Below, one piece after another: positions 15,877 through 23,515 of a stretch of DNA of 30,934 bases. Location: NCBI GenBank assembly GCA_965367295.1, contig CBDUHN010000039.1, positions 1-30,934 on the forward strand, given 5' to 3'. How positions within the stretch are numbered: the first letter of the stretch is position 1; each line of letters starts with the position of its first letter. The stretch is from JAIVHA01 sp965367295 (GTDB taxonomy: Bacteria; Pseudomonadota; Gammaproteobacteria; DSM-19610). The notes under the pieces are model-generated. The model searched no databases. It was not told the DNA's origin and saw nothing but the letters and a program-made list of their open reading frames with translations. The position numbers were made by a program, and so were the translations under genes.

Positions 15877-16923
15877 TTACTCTACCGCGAACATGTCGCC
15901 GCCGCGTTCGTCCATCAGTTCCAGGGCCCGGCCACCACCGCGGGCTACGCAGGTGAGTGGGTCCTCGGCCACCACCACCGGCAGGCCGGTCTCTTCCATG
16001 AGCAGTCGATCCAGGTCGCGTAGCAGGGCGCCACCGCCGGTCAGGACGATACCGCGCTCGGCCACATCGGCCCCCAGTTCCGGCGGGGTCTGTTCCAGGG
16101 CGGTCTTCACGGCACCGACGATACCCGAGAGGGGTTCCTGCAGGGCTTCCAGGATCTCGTTACTGTTGAGGGTGAAGCTGCGTGGCACACCCTGGGCCAG
16201 GTTGCGGCCCTTGACCTCGATTTCGCGTACCTCGGCGCCCGGGTAGGCAGAGCCGATCTGCTGTTTGATCTTCTCGGCTGTGGCTTCACCGATCAATGTG
16301 CCGTAATTGCGGCGCACGTAGTTGATGATAGCGTCATCGAAGCGGTCACCGCCGATGCGTACCGATGCGGAATAGACGATGCCGTTGAGGGAGATCACGG
16401 CGACTTCAGAGGTGCCGCCGCCGATGTCGAGTACCATGGAGCCACGGGCCTCATCGACGGGCATGCCGGCGCCGATGGCGGCGGCCATGGGTTCCTCGAT
16501 CAGGTACACCTCACGGGCACCGGCGCCAGCAGCGGATTCCTTGATGGCGCGGCGTTCCACCTGGGTGGAGCCACAGGGCACGCACACCAGCACCCGCGGG
16601 CTGGGGCGAAAGAAGCGCGCTTCGTGCACCTTGTGGATGAAATGCTGCAGCATCTTTTCGGTGACGGTGAAGTCGGCGATGACGCCTTCCTTCAGGGGGC
16701 GGATGGCGGTGATGTTGCCGGGGGTACGGCCCAGCATGGCCTTGGCTTCCGCACCTACGGCGGCAATGCTCTTGGGACCACCCGGCCCGCGGTCCTGGCG
16801 AATGGCGACCACCGAGGGTTCATCCAGCACGATTCCCTGACCGCGCACGTAGATAAGGGTATTGGCCGTGCCCAGATCGATGGACAGGTCATTGGAAAAA
16901 AGTCCCATTAAACGTTTGAACAT
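15877..16923 (-). CDS. mreB: Rod shape-determining protein MreB (actin-like)
   Basis: MreB forms membrane-bound antiparallel filaments that orient side-wall synthesis. The 348-aa protein starts with MFKRLMGLFSNDLSIDLGTAN, an amphipathic N-terminus followed by the phosphate-1 loop. It contains VLDIGGGTSEVAVISL (phosphate 2), EEPMAAAIGAG and the adenosine motif GIVLTGGGALL. It is the first gene of a minus-strand cluster running to dat and is divergent from gatC. A candidate promoter (TTGCCC-17-TAGATT) lies 37 bp upstream. The stop is 36 bp before the apparent mreC start. Confidence 0.98.
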   Translation of the reverse strand: MFKRLMGLFSNDLSIDLGTANTLIYVRGQGIVLDEPSVVAIRQDRGPGGPKSIAAVGAEAKAMLGRTPGNITAIRPLKEGVIADFTVTEKMLQHFIHKVHEARFFRPSPRVLVCVPCGSTQVERRAIKESAAGAGAREVYLIEEPMAAAIGAGMPVDEARGSMVLDIGGGTSEVAVISLNGIVYSASVRIGGDRFDDAIINYVRRNYGTLIGEATAEKIKQQIGSAYPGAEVREIEVKGRNLAQGVPRSFTLNSNEILEALQEPLSGIVGAVKTALEQTPPELGADVAERGIVLTGGGALLRDLDRLLMEETGLPVVVAEDPLTCVARGGGRALELMDERGGDMFAVE

Positions 16924-16959
16924 TGCGAAACCGACATCCGTGGGTAAGTTAAGGTGGGT

Positions 16960-16988
16960 AATCTAGCAACGGGGGGGATTTTGGGCAA
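16960..16988 (-). promoter_or_regulatory. Candidate sigma-70 promoter for mreB
   Basis: On the minus strand TTGCCC (16988-16983) is followed by a 17-bp spacer and TAGATT (16965-16960). Each hexamer matches consensus at 4 of 6. This would give a leader of about 30 nt before the mreB ATG. Confidence 0.4.
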
Positions 16989-17049
16989 GGCGCCAAGTAT
17001 GCTACCGTTCCCGATTTACTCCAGCACGACGCCGATTCGGAGGCAAAGA

Positions 17050-17337
17050 ATGGCATTGGATTCCGCTGCAGTGGCCAGGATCGCGCATCTGGCCCGCCTG
17101 GGCATTGAGCAGGCCGATATTCCCGATTACGCTCGCAACCTGTCCGATATCCTGGCCTTTGTGGAGCAGTTGAATGCGGTGAACACCGACGGAGTGGTGC
17201 CACTGGCCCATCCACTGGATACCACCCAGCGCCTGCGCCCCGATGTGGTCACCGAGACCGATCGCCGGGAAATCTACCAGGCCATTGCGCCGAGTGTGGA
17301 GGCCGGTCTCTACCTGGTGCCCAAGGTCATCGAATAA
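17050..17337 (+). CDS. gatC: Asp-tRNA(Asn)/Glu-tRNA(Gln) amidotransferase subunit C
   Basis: This 95-aa GatC stabilises the GatA-GatB complex that amidates mischarged Glu-tRNA-Gln or Asp-tRNA-Asn. The N-terminal helical pair (VARIAHLARLGI...LSDILAFVEQLN) and the C-terminal strand with LRPDVVTE are typical. GGAGG at 17039-17043, 6 nt before the ATG at 17050, fixes the start; an upstream in-frame ATG at 16954 would add a non-conserved leader. gatA follows 19 bp later. Confidence 0.95.
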   Translation: MALDSAAVARIAHLARLGIEQADIPDYARNLSDILAFVEQLNAVNTDGVVPLAHPLDTTQRLRPDVVTETDRREIYQAIAPSVEAGLYLVPKVIE

Positions 17338-17356
17338 CCCACCTGGAACCGAACCT

Positions 17357-18808
17357 ATGTATCGCAAGACCCTGCGTGAACTGGCCGATGGCCTGCGCGC
17401 CAAGACGTTTTCCAGTGTGGAGCTGACCCAGACCTTTCTGGACCGGATCGCCGCTTATGACGAGCGTCTCAACAGCTTCATTACCGTGACCGCTGAGCCG
17501 GCCCTGGCCGCGGCCCGCGATGCCGACGCCCGGCGCGCCGCGGGTGAGCATGGTCCATTGCTGGGAATCCCGTATGCACACAAGGATATTTTCTGCACCG
17601 AAGGGGTGAAGACCAGCTGTGGTTCGAAAATGCTCGACCGCTTTACCGCCCCCTATGACGCGACCGTAACGGAAAAGCTCCAGGCCGCCGGTGCGGTGAT
17701 GCTCGGCAAGACCAATATGGACGAGTTCGCCATGGGCTCATCCAACGAAACCAGTTTCTACGGCCCGGTGAAGAACCCCTGGAACCTGGATACCGTGCCC
17801 GGTGGCTCCTCCGGTGGTTCGGCCGCGGCCGTGGCGGCGCGACTGGCGCCGGTGGCCACGGGTACCGACACGGGTGGCTCCATCCGCCAGCCGGCCGCCC
17901 TGTGTGGGCTGACGGGTCTCAAACCCACCTATGGCCGGGTATCGCGCTACGGCATGATCGCCTTTGCCTCCAGCCTCGACCAGGCCGGTCCCATGACGCG
18001 GACCGCGGAGGATGCCGCGTTGCTGCTGGGTGCCATGGCGGGTTTCGATCCGCGTGATTCCACCAGTGTGGAACGCCCGGTGGACGATTATACCGCCCGG
18101 CTCGGCGACTCCCTGCAGGGCTTGAAGATCGGTCTGCCCAGGGAGTATTTCGGGGAAGGCCTGGACCCTGGGGTGGCCCGTGTGGTGGATGCCGCCATTG
18201 CCGAATACAAAAAGCTCGGTGCCGAGGTAGTGGACATCAGCCTGCCCAATACCCATCTTGCCGTGCCGGTGTATTACGTGGTTGCGCCCGCGGAATGCTC
18301 CTCCAACCTGTCGCGTTTTGACGGCGTGCGTTTTGGCTATCGCTGTGAGAATCCGCAGGACCTGCAGGATCTTTATGTGCGTTCCCGTGGTGAAGGCTTT
18401 GGTCCGGAAGTGAAACGTCGCATCATGATCGGCACCTATGCCCTTTCGTCCGGTTATTACGACGCCTATTACCTCAAGGCGCAACAGATCCGGCATCTGA
18501 TCCGTGATGATTTTCTCAAGGCCTTTGAGCAGGTGGACGTGATCATGGGGCCCACCTCGCCGAGTACCGCGTTCAAACTTGGTGAAAAGGCCGACGACCC
18601 GGTCACCATGTACCTGTCCGACATCTATACCATCGCCACCAACCTGGCGGGGCTGCCGGGCATGTCCATTTCCGCCGGTTTCGTCAACGGCCTGCCGGTG
18701 GGACTGCAGGTGATCGGCAATTATTTCGCTGAAGCGCAGCTGTTGAATATCGGCCACCAATACCAGCAGGTGACGGACTGGCACCGGCAGGTGCCGGAGG
18801 GTTTTTAA
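17357..18808 (+). CDS. gatA: Asp-tRNA(Asn)/Glu-tRNA(Gln) amidotransferase subunit A
   Basis: GatA is the amidase subunit that releases ammonia from glutamine for transfer in GatB. The 483-aa protein has the amidase-signature triad Lys76 (IAHK-type, here YAHKDIF), cis-Ser151 (PGGSSGGSAA) and nucleophile Ser175 (DTGGSIRQPAA). Spacing is identical to characterised GatA (75 and 24 residues). The ATG at 17357 gives the family N-terminus, and the longer upstream frame overlaps gatC. It is followed by an unusual 168-bp gap with an inverted repeat before gatB. Confidence 0.97.
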   Translation: MYRKTLRELADGLRAKTFSSVELTQTFLDRIAAYDERLNSFITVTAEPALAAARDADARRAAGEHGPLLGIPYAHKDIFCTEGVKTSCGSKMLDRFTAPYDATVTEKLQAAGAVMLGKTNMDEFAMGSSNETSFYGPVKNPWNLDTVPGGSSGGSAAAVAARLAPVATGTDTGGSIRQPAALCGLTGLKPTYGRVSRYGMIAFASSLDQAGPMTRTAEDAALLLGAMAGFDPRDSTSVERPVDDYTARLGDSLQGLKIGLPREYFGEGLDPGVARVVDAAIAEYKKLGAEVVDISLPNTHLAVPVYYVVAPAECSSNLSRFDGVRFGYRCENPQDLQDLYVRSRGEGFGPEVKRRIMIGTYALSSGYYDAYYLKAQQIRHLIRDDFLKAFEQVDVIMGPTSPSTAFKLGEKADDPVTMYLSDIYTIATNLAGLPGMSISAGFVNGLPVGLQVIGNYFAEAQLLNIGHQYQQVTDWHRQVPEGF

Positions 18809-18812
18809 TTCG

Positions 18813-18949
18813 ATTCACCGCAAAAGTGCAAAGAAAATCTGGTTATGAATGACGAATACACAGGTTTGCCCGGATACGGAAAGTCATGGTGATAACGCGA
18901 ATTGCGGATTGTTGATCTTCTTTGCGCACTTTGTGTCTTTGCGGTGCAA
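18813..18949. repeat. Inverted-repeat element between gatA and gatB
   Basis: The left arm (18816-18839) begins CACCGCAAAAGTGCAAAG and the right arm (18914-18946) ends TTTGTGTCTTTGCGGTG. The arms are imperfect inverted copies of each other with a periodic CGCAAAG/ACAAAG pattern, enclosing about 74 bp of unrelated DNA. The CACCGCAAAGACGCAAAG-type end is, to my knowledge, a widespread intergenic palindromic repeat in unrelated bacteria. It looks like a non-autonomous, MITE-like insertion; no clear target-site duplication is visible. Confidence 0.7.
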
Positions 18950-18976
18950 TATACATAACACCGAAGGTGTAGAAAA

Positions 18977-20413
18977 ATGGAATGGGAAACGGTAATCGGC
19001 CTGGAAATCCACGCCCAGCTGGCGACCCGCAGCAAGATTTTCTCCGGTGCCTCCACTCGTTATGGTGCCGAGCCCAATACGCAGGCATGCGCTGTGGATC
19101 TTGGTCTGCCCGGCGTGCTGCCAGTGCTGAATGAGGAGGTGGTACGCATGGCGGTGAAGTTCGGCCTGGCCACCGGCTGTACCATCGCGCCGCGTTCCGT
19201 GTTCGCGCGCAAGAACTACTTCTATCCCGATCTTCCCAAGGGGTACCAGATCAGTCAGTTTGAACTGCCCATTGTCCATGGCGGTTACCTCGATATCGAA
19301 CTGGAGGATGGCACCACCAAGCGTGTGGGCCTGACCCGTGCGCACCTGGAGGAGGATGCCGGCAAGTCGCTGCATGAAGATTTTCATGGTATGACCGGTA
19401 TTGACCTCAATCGCGCCGGTACGCCGTTGCTGGAAATCGTCTCCGAGCCGGACATGCGTTCCGCCGCCGAGGCGGTGGCCTACATGAAGAAGATCCATTC
19501 CCTGGTGCGCTACCTGGAGATCTGCGACGGCAACATGCAGGAAGGTTCCTTCCGCTGTGACGCCAACGTTTCCATCCGTCCGAAAGGCCAGGCGGAGTTC
19601 GGCACTCGCACCGAGCTGAAGAACATCAACTCCTTCCGCTTCGTTGAACGGGCCATCAACTTCGAGGTTGAGCGCCAGATCGATGTACTGGAAGGTGGCG
19701 GTAAGGTGGTGCAGGAAACCCGGCTCTACGATGCCGACAAGCATGAAACCCGTTCCATGCGCAGCAAGGAAGAGGCCAACGATTACCGCTATTTCCCGGA
19801 CCCGGACCTGCTGCCGGTGGAGCTGGAGACGGCCTATATCGAGGCCGTGGGTGACACCTTGCCGGAATTGCCCGATGCCAGGAAGCAGCGCTTCATGACG
19901 GAGTATGGCCTGTCCGCCTACGATGCCGCGGGCTTGACGGCGAGTCGCGAAATGGCCGAATTCTTCGAGGAAACCGCGAGGGTAGGTGGCGATGGCAAGC
20001 TGGCAGCCAACTGGGTGATGGGCGAGCTGGCGGGCTTGCTCAACAAGGAAGACAGGGACATTGCCGACAGCCCGGTGAGTGCCACCATGCTCGGTGGCAT
20101 GCTGCAGCGCATCAGTGACAACACCATTTCCGGCAAGATCGCCAAGCAGGTGTTCGAGGCCATGTGGAACGGTGAGGGCGATGCCGATGCCGTGATCGAA
20201 AAGAAAGGTCTCAAGCAGATCACCGACACCAGTGCCATCGAGAAGATCATCCAGGATGTGCTCGACGCCAGTCCCAGGCAGATCGAGCAGTATCGCGGCG
20301 GCCAGGAAAAGGTATTCGGCTATTTCGTCGGCCAGGTGATGAAGGCCACCCAGGGTAAGGCCAACCCCGGGCAGGTGAATGATCTGCTGAAGAAACGGCT
20401 GGCAGGGGATTGA
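18977..20413 (+). CDS. gatB: Asp-tRNA(Asn)/Glu-tRNA(Gln) amidotransferase subunit B
   Basis: GatB activates the misacylated tRNA's carboxylate with ATP and accepts ammonia from GatA. The 478-aa protein has the catalytic cradle domain (WETVIGLEIHAQL at the start, ARKNYFYPDLPKGYQISQ near 77-94, HLEEDAGKS and DLNRAGTPLLEIVSEPD). After these come helical and YqeY-like tail domains. Length and order match the family. It lies 168 bp after gatA because of an inserted repeat element and may have its own promoter. Confidence 0.97.
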   Translation: MEWETVIGLEIHAQLATRSKIFSGASTRYGAEPNTQACAVDLGLPGVLPVLNEEVVRMAVKFGLATGCTIAPRSVFARKNYFYPDLPKGYQISQFELPIVHGGYLDIELEDGTTKRVGLTRAHLEEDAGKSLHEDFHGMTGIDLNRAGTPLLEIVSEPDMRSAAEAVAYMKKIHSLVRYLEICDGNMQEGSFRCDANVSIRPKGQAEFGTRTELKNINSFRFVERAINFEVERQIDVLEGGGKVVQETRLYDADKHETRSMRSKEEANDYRYFPDPDLLPVELETAYIEAVGDTLPELPDARKQRFMTEYGLSAYDAAGLTASREMAEFFEETARVGGDGKLAANWVMGELAGLLNKEDRDIADSPVSATMLGGMLQRISDNTISGKIAKQVFEAMWNGEGDADAVIEKKGLKQITDTSAIEKIIQDVLDASPRQIEQYRGGQEKVFGYFVGQVMKATQGKANPGQVNDLLKKRLAGD

Positions 20414-20468
20414 TAGTCGCTGCGGTTGGCAACGCCTGCGCAACCATCATTGCTCGATAATCCTGTCA

Positions 20469-20500
20469 CCCGTAGGTGCGAATGAATTCGCACCTACGGG
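20469..20500. repeat. REP-like palindrome, copy A (gatB-hslO gap)
   Basis: A perfect 15-bp stem, CCCGTAGGTGCGAAT (20469-20483) with 20486-20500, surrounds a 2-nt GA spacer. The core GTAGGTGCGAAT resembles the palindromes flanking prmC at 24061 and 24950, so it belongs to a dispersed family. A small related palindrome (CGAAT-GT-ATTCG) follows at 20515-20526, as in paired REP units. Confidence 0.8.
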
Positions 20501-20557
20501 CAGGGTTTTAGATCCGAATGTATTCGAACACCTTGATCGGAATTCGCAGTCATCGTT

Positions 20558-21436
20558 ATGAATCCCCGCGATAAAGACACGTTGCACCGTTTTCTCTTCG
20601 AACACACCAATGTGCGTGGCGAACTGGTGCATCTCGATGCCAGCTGGCAGGCGGCACTGGAGCGCAAGGACTACCCGGCGCCGGTGCAGGAGTTGCTGGG
20701 GCAGGCCTTCGCCGCCGCCGCCCTGCTGTCGGCCACCATCAAATTCAACGGCTCCATGACCCTGCAGGTACAGGGCGATGGCCCGGTGACATTGCTGGTG
20801 GTGCAGGCCACGGCGCAGCGTAATATCCGTGGCCTGGCTCACTGGGAAGGTCATGTAGCCCATGGCAGTCTGGCGGAACTGATCGGCCGGGGGCGGCTGG
20901 CCATCACCATCGATCCCGGCGACATGGGCGAGCGCTATCAGGGTATCGTCGATCTGCAGCAGGACAGTCTGGCGCAATGCCTGGAAGACTACTTTCGCCA
21001 GTCGGAACAGCTGGCCACCCGCCTGTGGCTGGCGGCCGATGGGGTAAGCGCCGGTGGCATGCTGTTGCAGGAACTGCCGCGCGAAACCGAGGATGATGAC
21101 GCCTGGGCGCGCGACGTGCACCTGGGTGAAACCATCCGTCACGACGAACTATTGCAGCTACCGGCGCGCGAAATTCTCCATCGCCTTTATCACGAAGAGG
21201 ATGTGCGGCTGTTCGAGGGGGAGCCGGTGAGTTTTCGCTGCAGTTGTTCGAGGGAGCGCATCGAGACCATGCTGCGCGGCCTGGGGCATGGCGAGGTGCA
21301 GAGTGTTATCGAAGAGCAGGGCGCCGTGCGGGTGGACTGCGAGTTCTGTAATCAGCACTATGAATTCGACTCCGTCGATGTGGAGTCCCTGTTCGCAGCC
21401 TCTGATCAGCCCGAGGTGCCCACCACGCGGCATTAG
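20558..21436 (+). CDS. hslO: Redox-regulated chaperone Hsp33
   Basis: Hsp33 is a cytosolic holdase that becomes active when its zinc cysteines oxidise and the linker unfolds. The 292-aa protein has the N-terminal substrate-binding domain (about 1-180) and a C-terminal zinc switch with Cys228-x-Cys230 and Cys261-x-x-Cys264, matching the E. coli spacing. No strong ribosome-binding site precedes the ATG at 20558; a REP-like palindrome lies 58 bp upstream. A 340-bp gap without a gene follows. Confidence 0.96.
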   Translation: MNPRDKDTLHRFLFEHTNVRGELVHLDASWQAALERKDYPAPVQELLGQAFAAAALLSATIKFNGSMTLQVQGDGPVTLLVVQATAQRNIRGLAHWEGHVAHGSLAELIGRGRLAITIDPGDMGERYQGIVDLQQDSLAQCLEDYFRQSEQLATRLWLAADGVSAGGMLLQELPRETEDDDAWARDVHLGETIRHDELLQLPAREILHRLYHEEDVRLFEGEPVSFRCSCSRERIETMLRGLGHGEVQSVIEEQGAVRVDCEFCNQHYEFDSVDVESLFAASDQPEVPTTRH

Positions 21437-21776
21437 GACAATGCTTGCCGGAAATACATGGTTGGGCATGCCGTTTGTCGGAAAAATTTACATCAGTGCT
21501 TTGTGGCAATCGTATGAATTTGCATCATTTATCGCCGGAATGATACGAGCGGGCAGGGTCCGGGCGCTGCAGGCTGTCAGGCAGGCATTACACTTTGCTC
21601 TCCCCGCAGAGGTAAGTGGCCAGCCCGGTATGTCATAACAAATTGGATTTAAAGAAAAAATAATTTTTGGTTTGAGTTATGCATGGAAATACAAGTGATC
21701 GACTGAGATGACCAAATGATACCGCTGGCGCCGGAATTCACTATACAAAAGCAGGCTGCCAGTCGGAAATAGCAGG
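21437..21776 (+). promoter_or_regulatory. 340-bp gene-free region upstream of the PEP-CTERM gene
   Basis: No credible gene lies here. TGTCGGAAAAATTTACA at 21476-21492 resembles an element I recall upstream of PEP-CTERM genes in other proteobacteria. About 90 bp further on, AGGCAT...TTGCT (21583-21599) resembles a sigma-54 -24/-12 promoter, but with 11 bp rather than 10 between GG and GC. An AT-rich tract follows from about 21640 to 21700. The layout suggests enhancer-dependent control with a long 5' leader, unproven. Confidence 0.4.
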
Positions 21777-21794
21777 ATGATTATCGGAGGAGTG

Positions 21795-22610
21795 ATGAAG
21801 ATGGATTTTTCAGCCAAAAGGGTTGCATTGGCGCTGGTTGGGGTAACGTTCGCAGCCACCTCCGCCCAGGCCGCTACGGTTCCCTGGGTAGGTACCGCCA
21901 ACTATGGTGTGGAGACGATCGGCCCCTTCAGCGGCTATGACTTTGGTGTGGGGGCGCTCCTGCTGGAGTCCTTGTCCGGTAGCGGTGGCCCCACCAATCC
22001 ACAGGTCAATGATGTCTTCAGCGGATATCTGAATGCCTATGTGGCAGGGCATACCGACAGCTCCGGCCTGGTTAGCGCCCCCGGGCTCAACTCTGCATAC
22101 GAACTTACCCTGCGTGCTGATTTCACGGAAACCATAACGAATGTTTCCGGGGGCAACGTGGATTTCAGCATCGATAACGGTTTGGCGGAGATCTACCTGG
22201 ATACCGGTACCAATTACAGCTTTGGCGGTGACAGCGGATTTACTGATGGTTCCGCCATCCTGACCGGCAGCATTGTCGGGGGTGGCGGCACGGTGTTGAA
22301 TGGTGTGCTCGGGGTGACTTCCATCGATGTGAAGATCACTGGCTATGACACCGCTGTCTTCGACCCTGACACCATTGTCGCAGGCAGTTCGGTGTTTACC
22401 CTGCAGCTGGTGAACGGTGACAATAGCATTCTTTCCAGCATCACCAGTGGCTCCAACTCAGTGCAAGGTCATGCCTATGACGCCGGAACCGATTTCCTGC
22501 TCACCGCGGATGGCAATCTGGCGTTAACCGCCGTACCTGTGCCGGCCGCAGTCTGGTTGCTGGGCTCCGGTCTGCTGGGGCTGGTGGGATTTGCGCGCCG
22601 TCGCGGCTGA
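21795..22610 (+). CDS. PEP-CTERM sorted extracellular protein
   Basis: This 271-aa secreted protein has a signal peptide (MKMDFSAKR, then a hydrophobic core ending SAQAA). The mature part is Gly/Ser/Asp-rich, beta-strand-like and cysteine-free. The C-terminus has the PEP-CTERM sorting signal: VPVPAAVWLLGSG, a short transmembrane segment and an Arg-rich end (ARRRG). Exosortase recognises this signal and cleaves at the VP motif; such proteins often go with exopolysaccharide and floc or biofilm formation. The segment with FTDGSAILTGSIVGG recalls the flocculation protein PepA, but I am not sure of that subgroup. GGAGG at 21786-21790 precedes the ATG at 21795; ATG 21777 is less likely. No exosortase gene lies in the window. 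A strong terminator follows. Confidence 0.85.
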   Translation: MKMDFSAKRVALALVGVTFAATSAQAATVPWVGTANYGVETIGPFSGYDFGVGALLLESLSGSGGPTNPQVNDVFSGYLNAYVAGHTDSSGLVSAPGLNSAYELTLRADFTETITNVSGGNVDFSIDNGLAEIYLDTGTNYSFGGDSGFTDGSAILTGSIVGGGGTVLNGVLGVTSIDVKITGYDTAVFDPDTIVAGSSVFTLQLVNGDNSILSSITSGSNSVQGHAYDAGTDFLLTADGNLALTAVPVPAAVWLLGSGLLGLVGFARRRG

Positions 22611-22633
22611 TGTTTCACTCATGCCATGCATCG

Positions 22634-22661
22634 AAAGGCGGCCAACTGGCCGCCTTTTTTA
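22634..22661. terminator. Rho-independent terminator between convergent PEP-CTERM gene and moeB
   Basis: A 10-bp stem (AAAGGCGGCC / GGCCGCCTTT) with an AACT loop is followed by six T (22655-22660). It is strong for the plus-strand gene and weaker in the moeB direction. The moeB TAA stop (22661-22659 on the minus strand) uses the last T residues of the tract. Confidence 0.9.
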
Positions 22662-23405
22662 TGGGGTGCCGCACACCGGGCAACCCGGGTCACGACGCAG
22701 TTTCATCACCCGCCACTCCATCGTCATCCCGTCGAATACCAGCAACCTGCCGGTGAGCGGTGCCCCGATTCCCGCTAACAGCTTGATGGCTTCCATGGCC
22801 TGAAGGCTGCCGATGATCCCCACCGTCGGTGCCAGCACGCCGTTCTCGGAGCAGGTTTCCTCCTGCTCGCCTTCCTCGCGGTACAGGCAGCGATAGCAGG
22901 GACTATCGGCGACACGTGGGTCGAATACCGCCACCTGGCCTTCCATGCGGATGGCGGCGCCGGACACCAGTGGTGTCTGGTTGCGCACACAGCTCTCGTT
23001 GATGGCGAAGCGGGTAGTGAAATTGTCGGTGCAGTCGAGTACCAGGTCCGCGGCCTGTACCTGCGCATCGAGTGCCGCGCCCTCCAGTCGTGTGGCGATG
23101 ATATCGATGCGGACATCGGGGTTGATGGCCTGCAGGCTTTGCCGTGCGGATTCCACCTTGGGGCGGCCGATGTCCTGCTGGGTGTGCAGGATCTGGCGTT
23201 GCAGGTTGGAGAGATCCACCCTGTCGCCATCGGCGATGCCGATGTGGCCGACCCCGGCGGCGGCAAGGTACATGGCCACCGGGGAGCCCAGGCCGCCGGC
23301 ACCGATGATCAGTACATGGCTGTCCAACAGGGTCTGCTGACCCTCGATGCCGAATTGCGGCAGCAGGATCTGGCGACTGTAGCGCAGCAGTTGTTCGTCA
23401 TTCAT
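22659..23405 (-). CDS. moeB: MoeB/ThiF-family adenylyltransferase
   Basis: This E1-like enzyme adenylates the C-terminal Gly-Gly of a sulfur-carrier protein (MoaD for molybdopterin, or ThiS for thiamin thiazole). The 248-aa protein has the nucleotide loop GAGGLGS (35-41), NLQRQ (67-71), DCTDNF with Asp127, and two zinc CxxC pairs (Cys170/173 and Cys242/245). TCSENGVLAP carries Cys185. These features are shared by MoeB, ThiF and HesA; MoeB is preferred from the conserved neighbourhood moeB-prmC-prfA-hemA, but a ThiF role cannot be excluded. The ATG at 23405 gives the standard N-terminus MNDEQLLRYSRQ. An unknown gene separates it from prmC. Confidence 0.9.
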   Translation of the reverse strand: MNDEQLLRYSRQILLPQFGIEGQQTLLDSHVLIIGAGGLGSPVAMYLAAAGVGHIGIADGDRVDLSNLQRQILHTQQDIGRPKVESARQSLQAINPDVRIDIIATRLEGAALDAQVQAADLVLDCTDNFTTRFAINESCVRNQTPLVSGAAIRMEGQVAVFDPRVADSPCYRCLYREEGEQEETCSENGVLAPTVGIIGSLQAMEAIKLLAGIGAPLTGRLLVFDGMTMEWRVMKLRRDPGCPVCGTP

Positions 23406-23439
23406 GGGCGGGGAGTATAGCGGGAATGGGAGTGGCTGC

Positions 23440-23462
23440 TGTAGGCCGGGATTCATTGCGAC
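23440..23462. repeat. Degenerate REP-like copy D upstream of moeB
   Basis: GTAGGCCGGGATTCATTGCG keeps the GTAGG...ATTCATT frame of the palindromes at 24061 and 24950, but the right arm has decayed. It is followed by a small GC hairpin (CTCCC/GGGAG, 23469-23480). It is weak evidence on its own and is listed because three better copies lie nearby. Confidence 0.4.
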
Positions 23463-23515
23463 GGGCCCCTCCCGGGGGAGAGGGATATCATCAAATCAGT
23501 CCCATGGGCTTTGCG

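Noticed and set aside
18884..20443. 519-aa open frame antisense to gatB
   Set aside because: gatB is unambiguous on the plus strand; the antisense protein is a His/Gly/Leu-rich shadow with no family features.
21504..21524. TGGCAA...TTTGCA as a sigma-54 promoter for the PEP-CTERM gene
   Set aside because: The two half-elements look right, but 15 bp lie between GG and GC instead of 10, half a helical turn off.
21725..21745. CTGGCGCCGGAATTCA as a second sigma-54 candidate
   Set aside because: The -24 half fits but the -12 half lacks GC at the required spacing.
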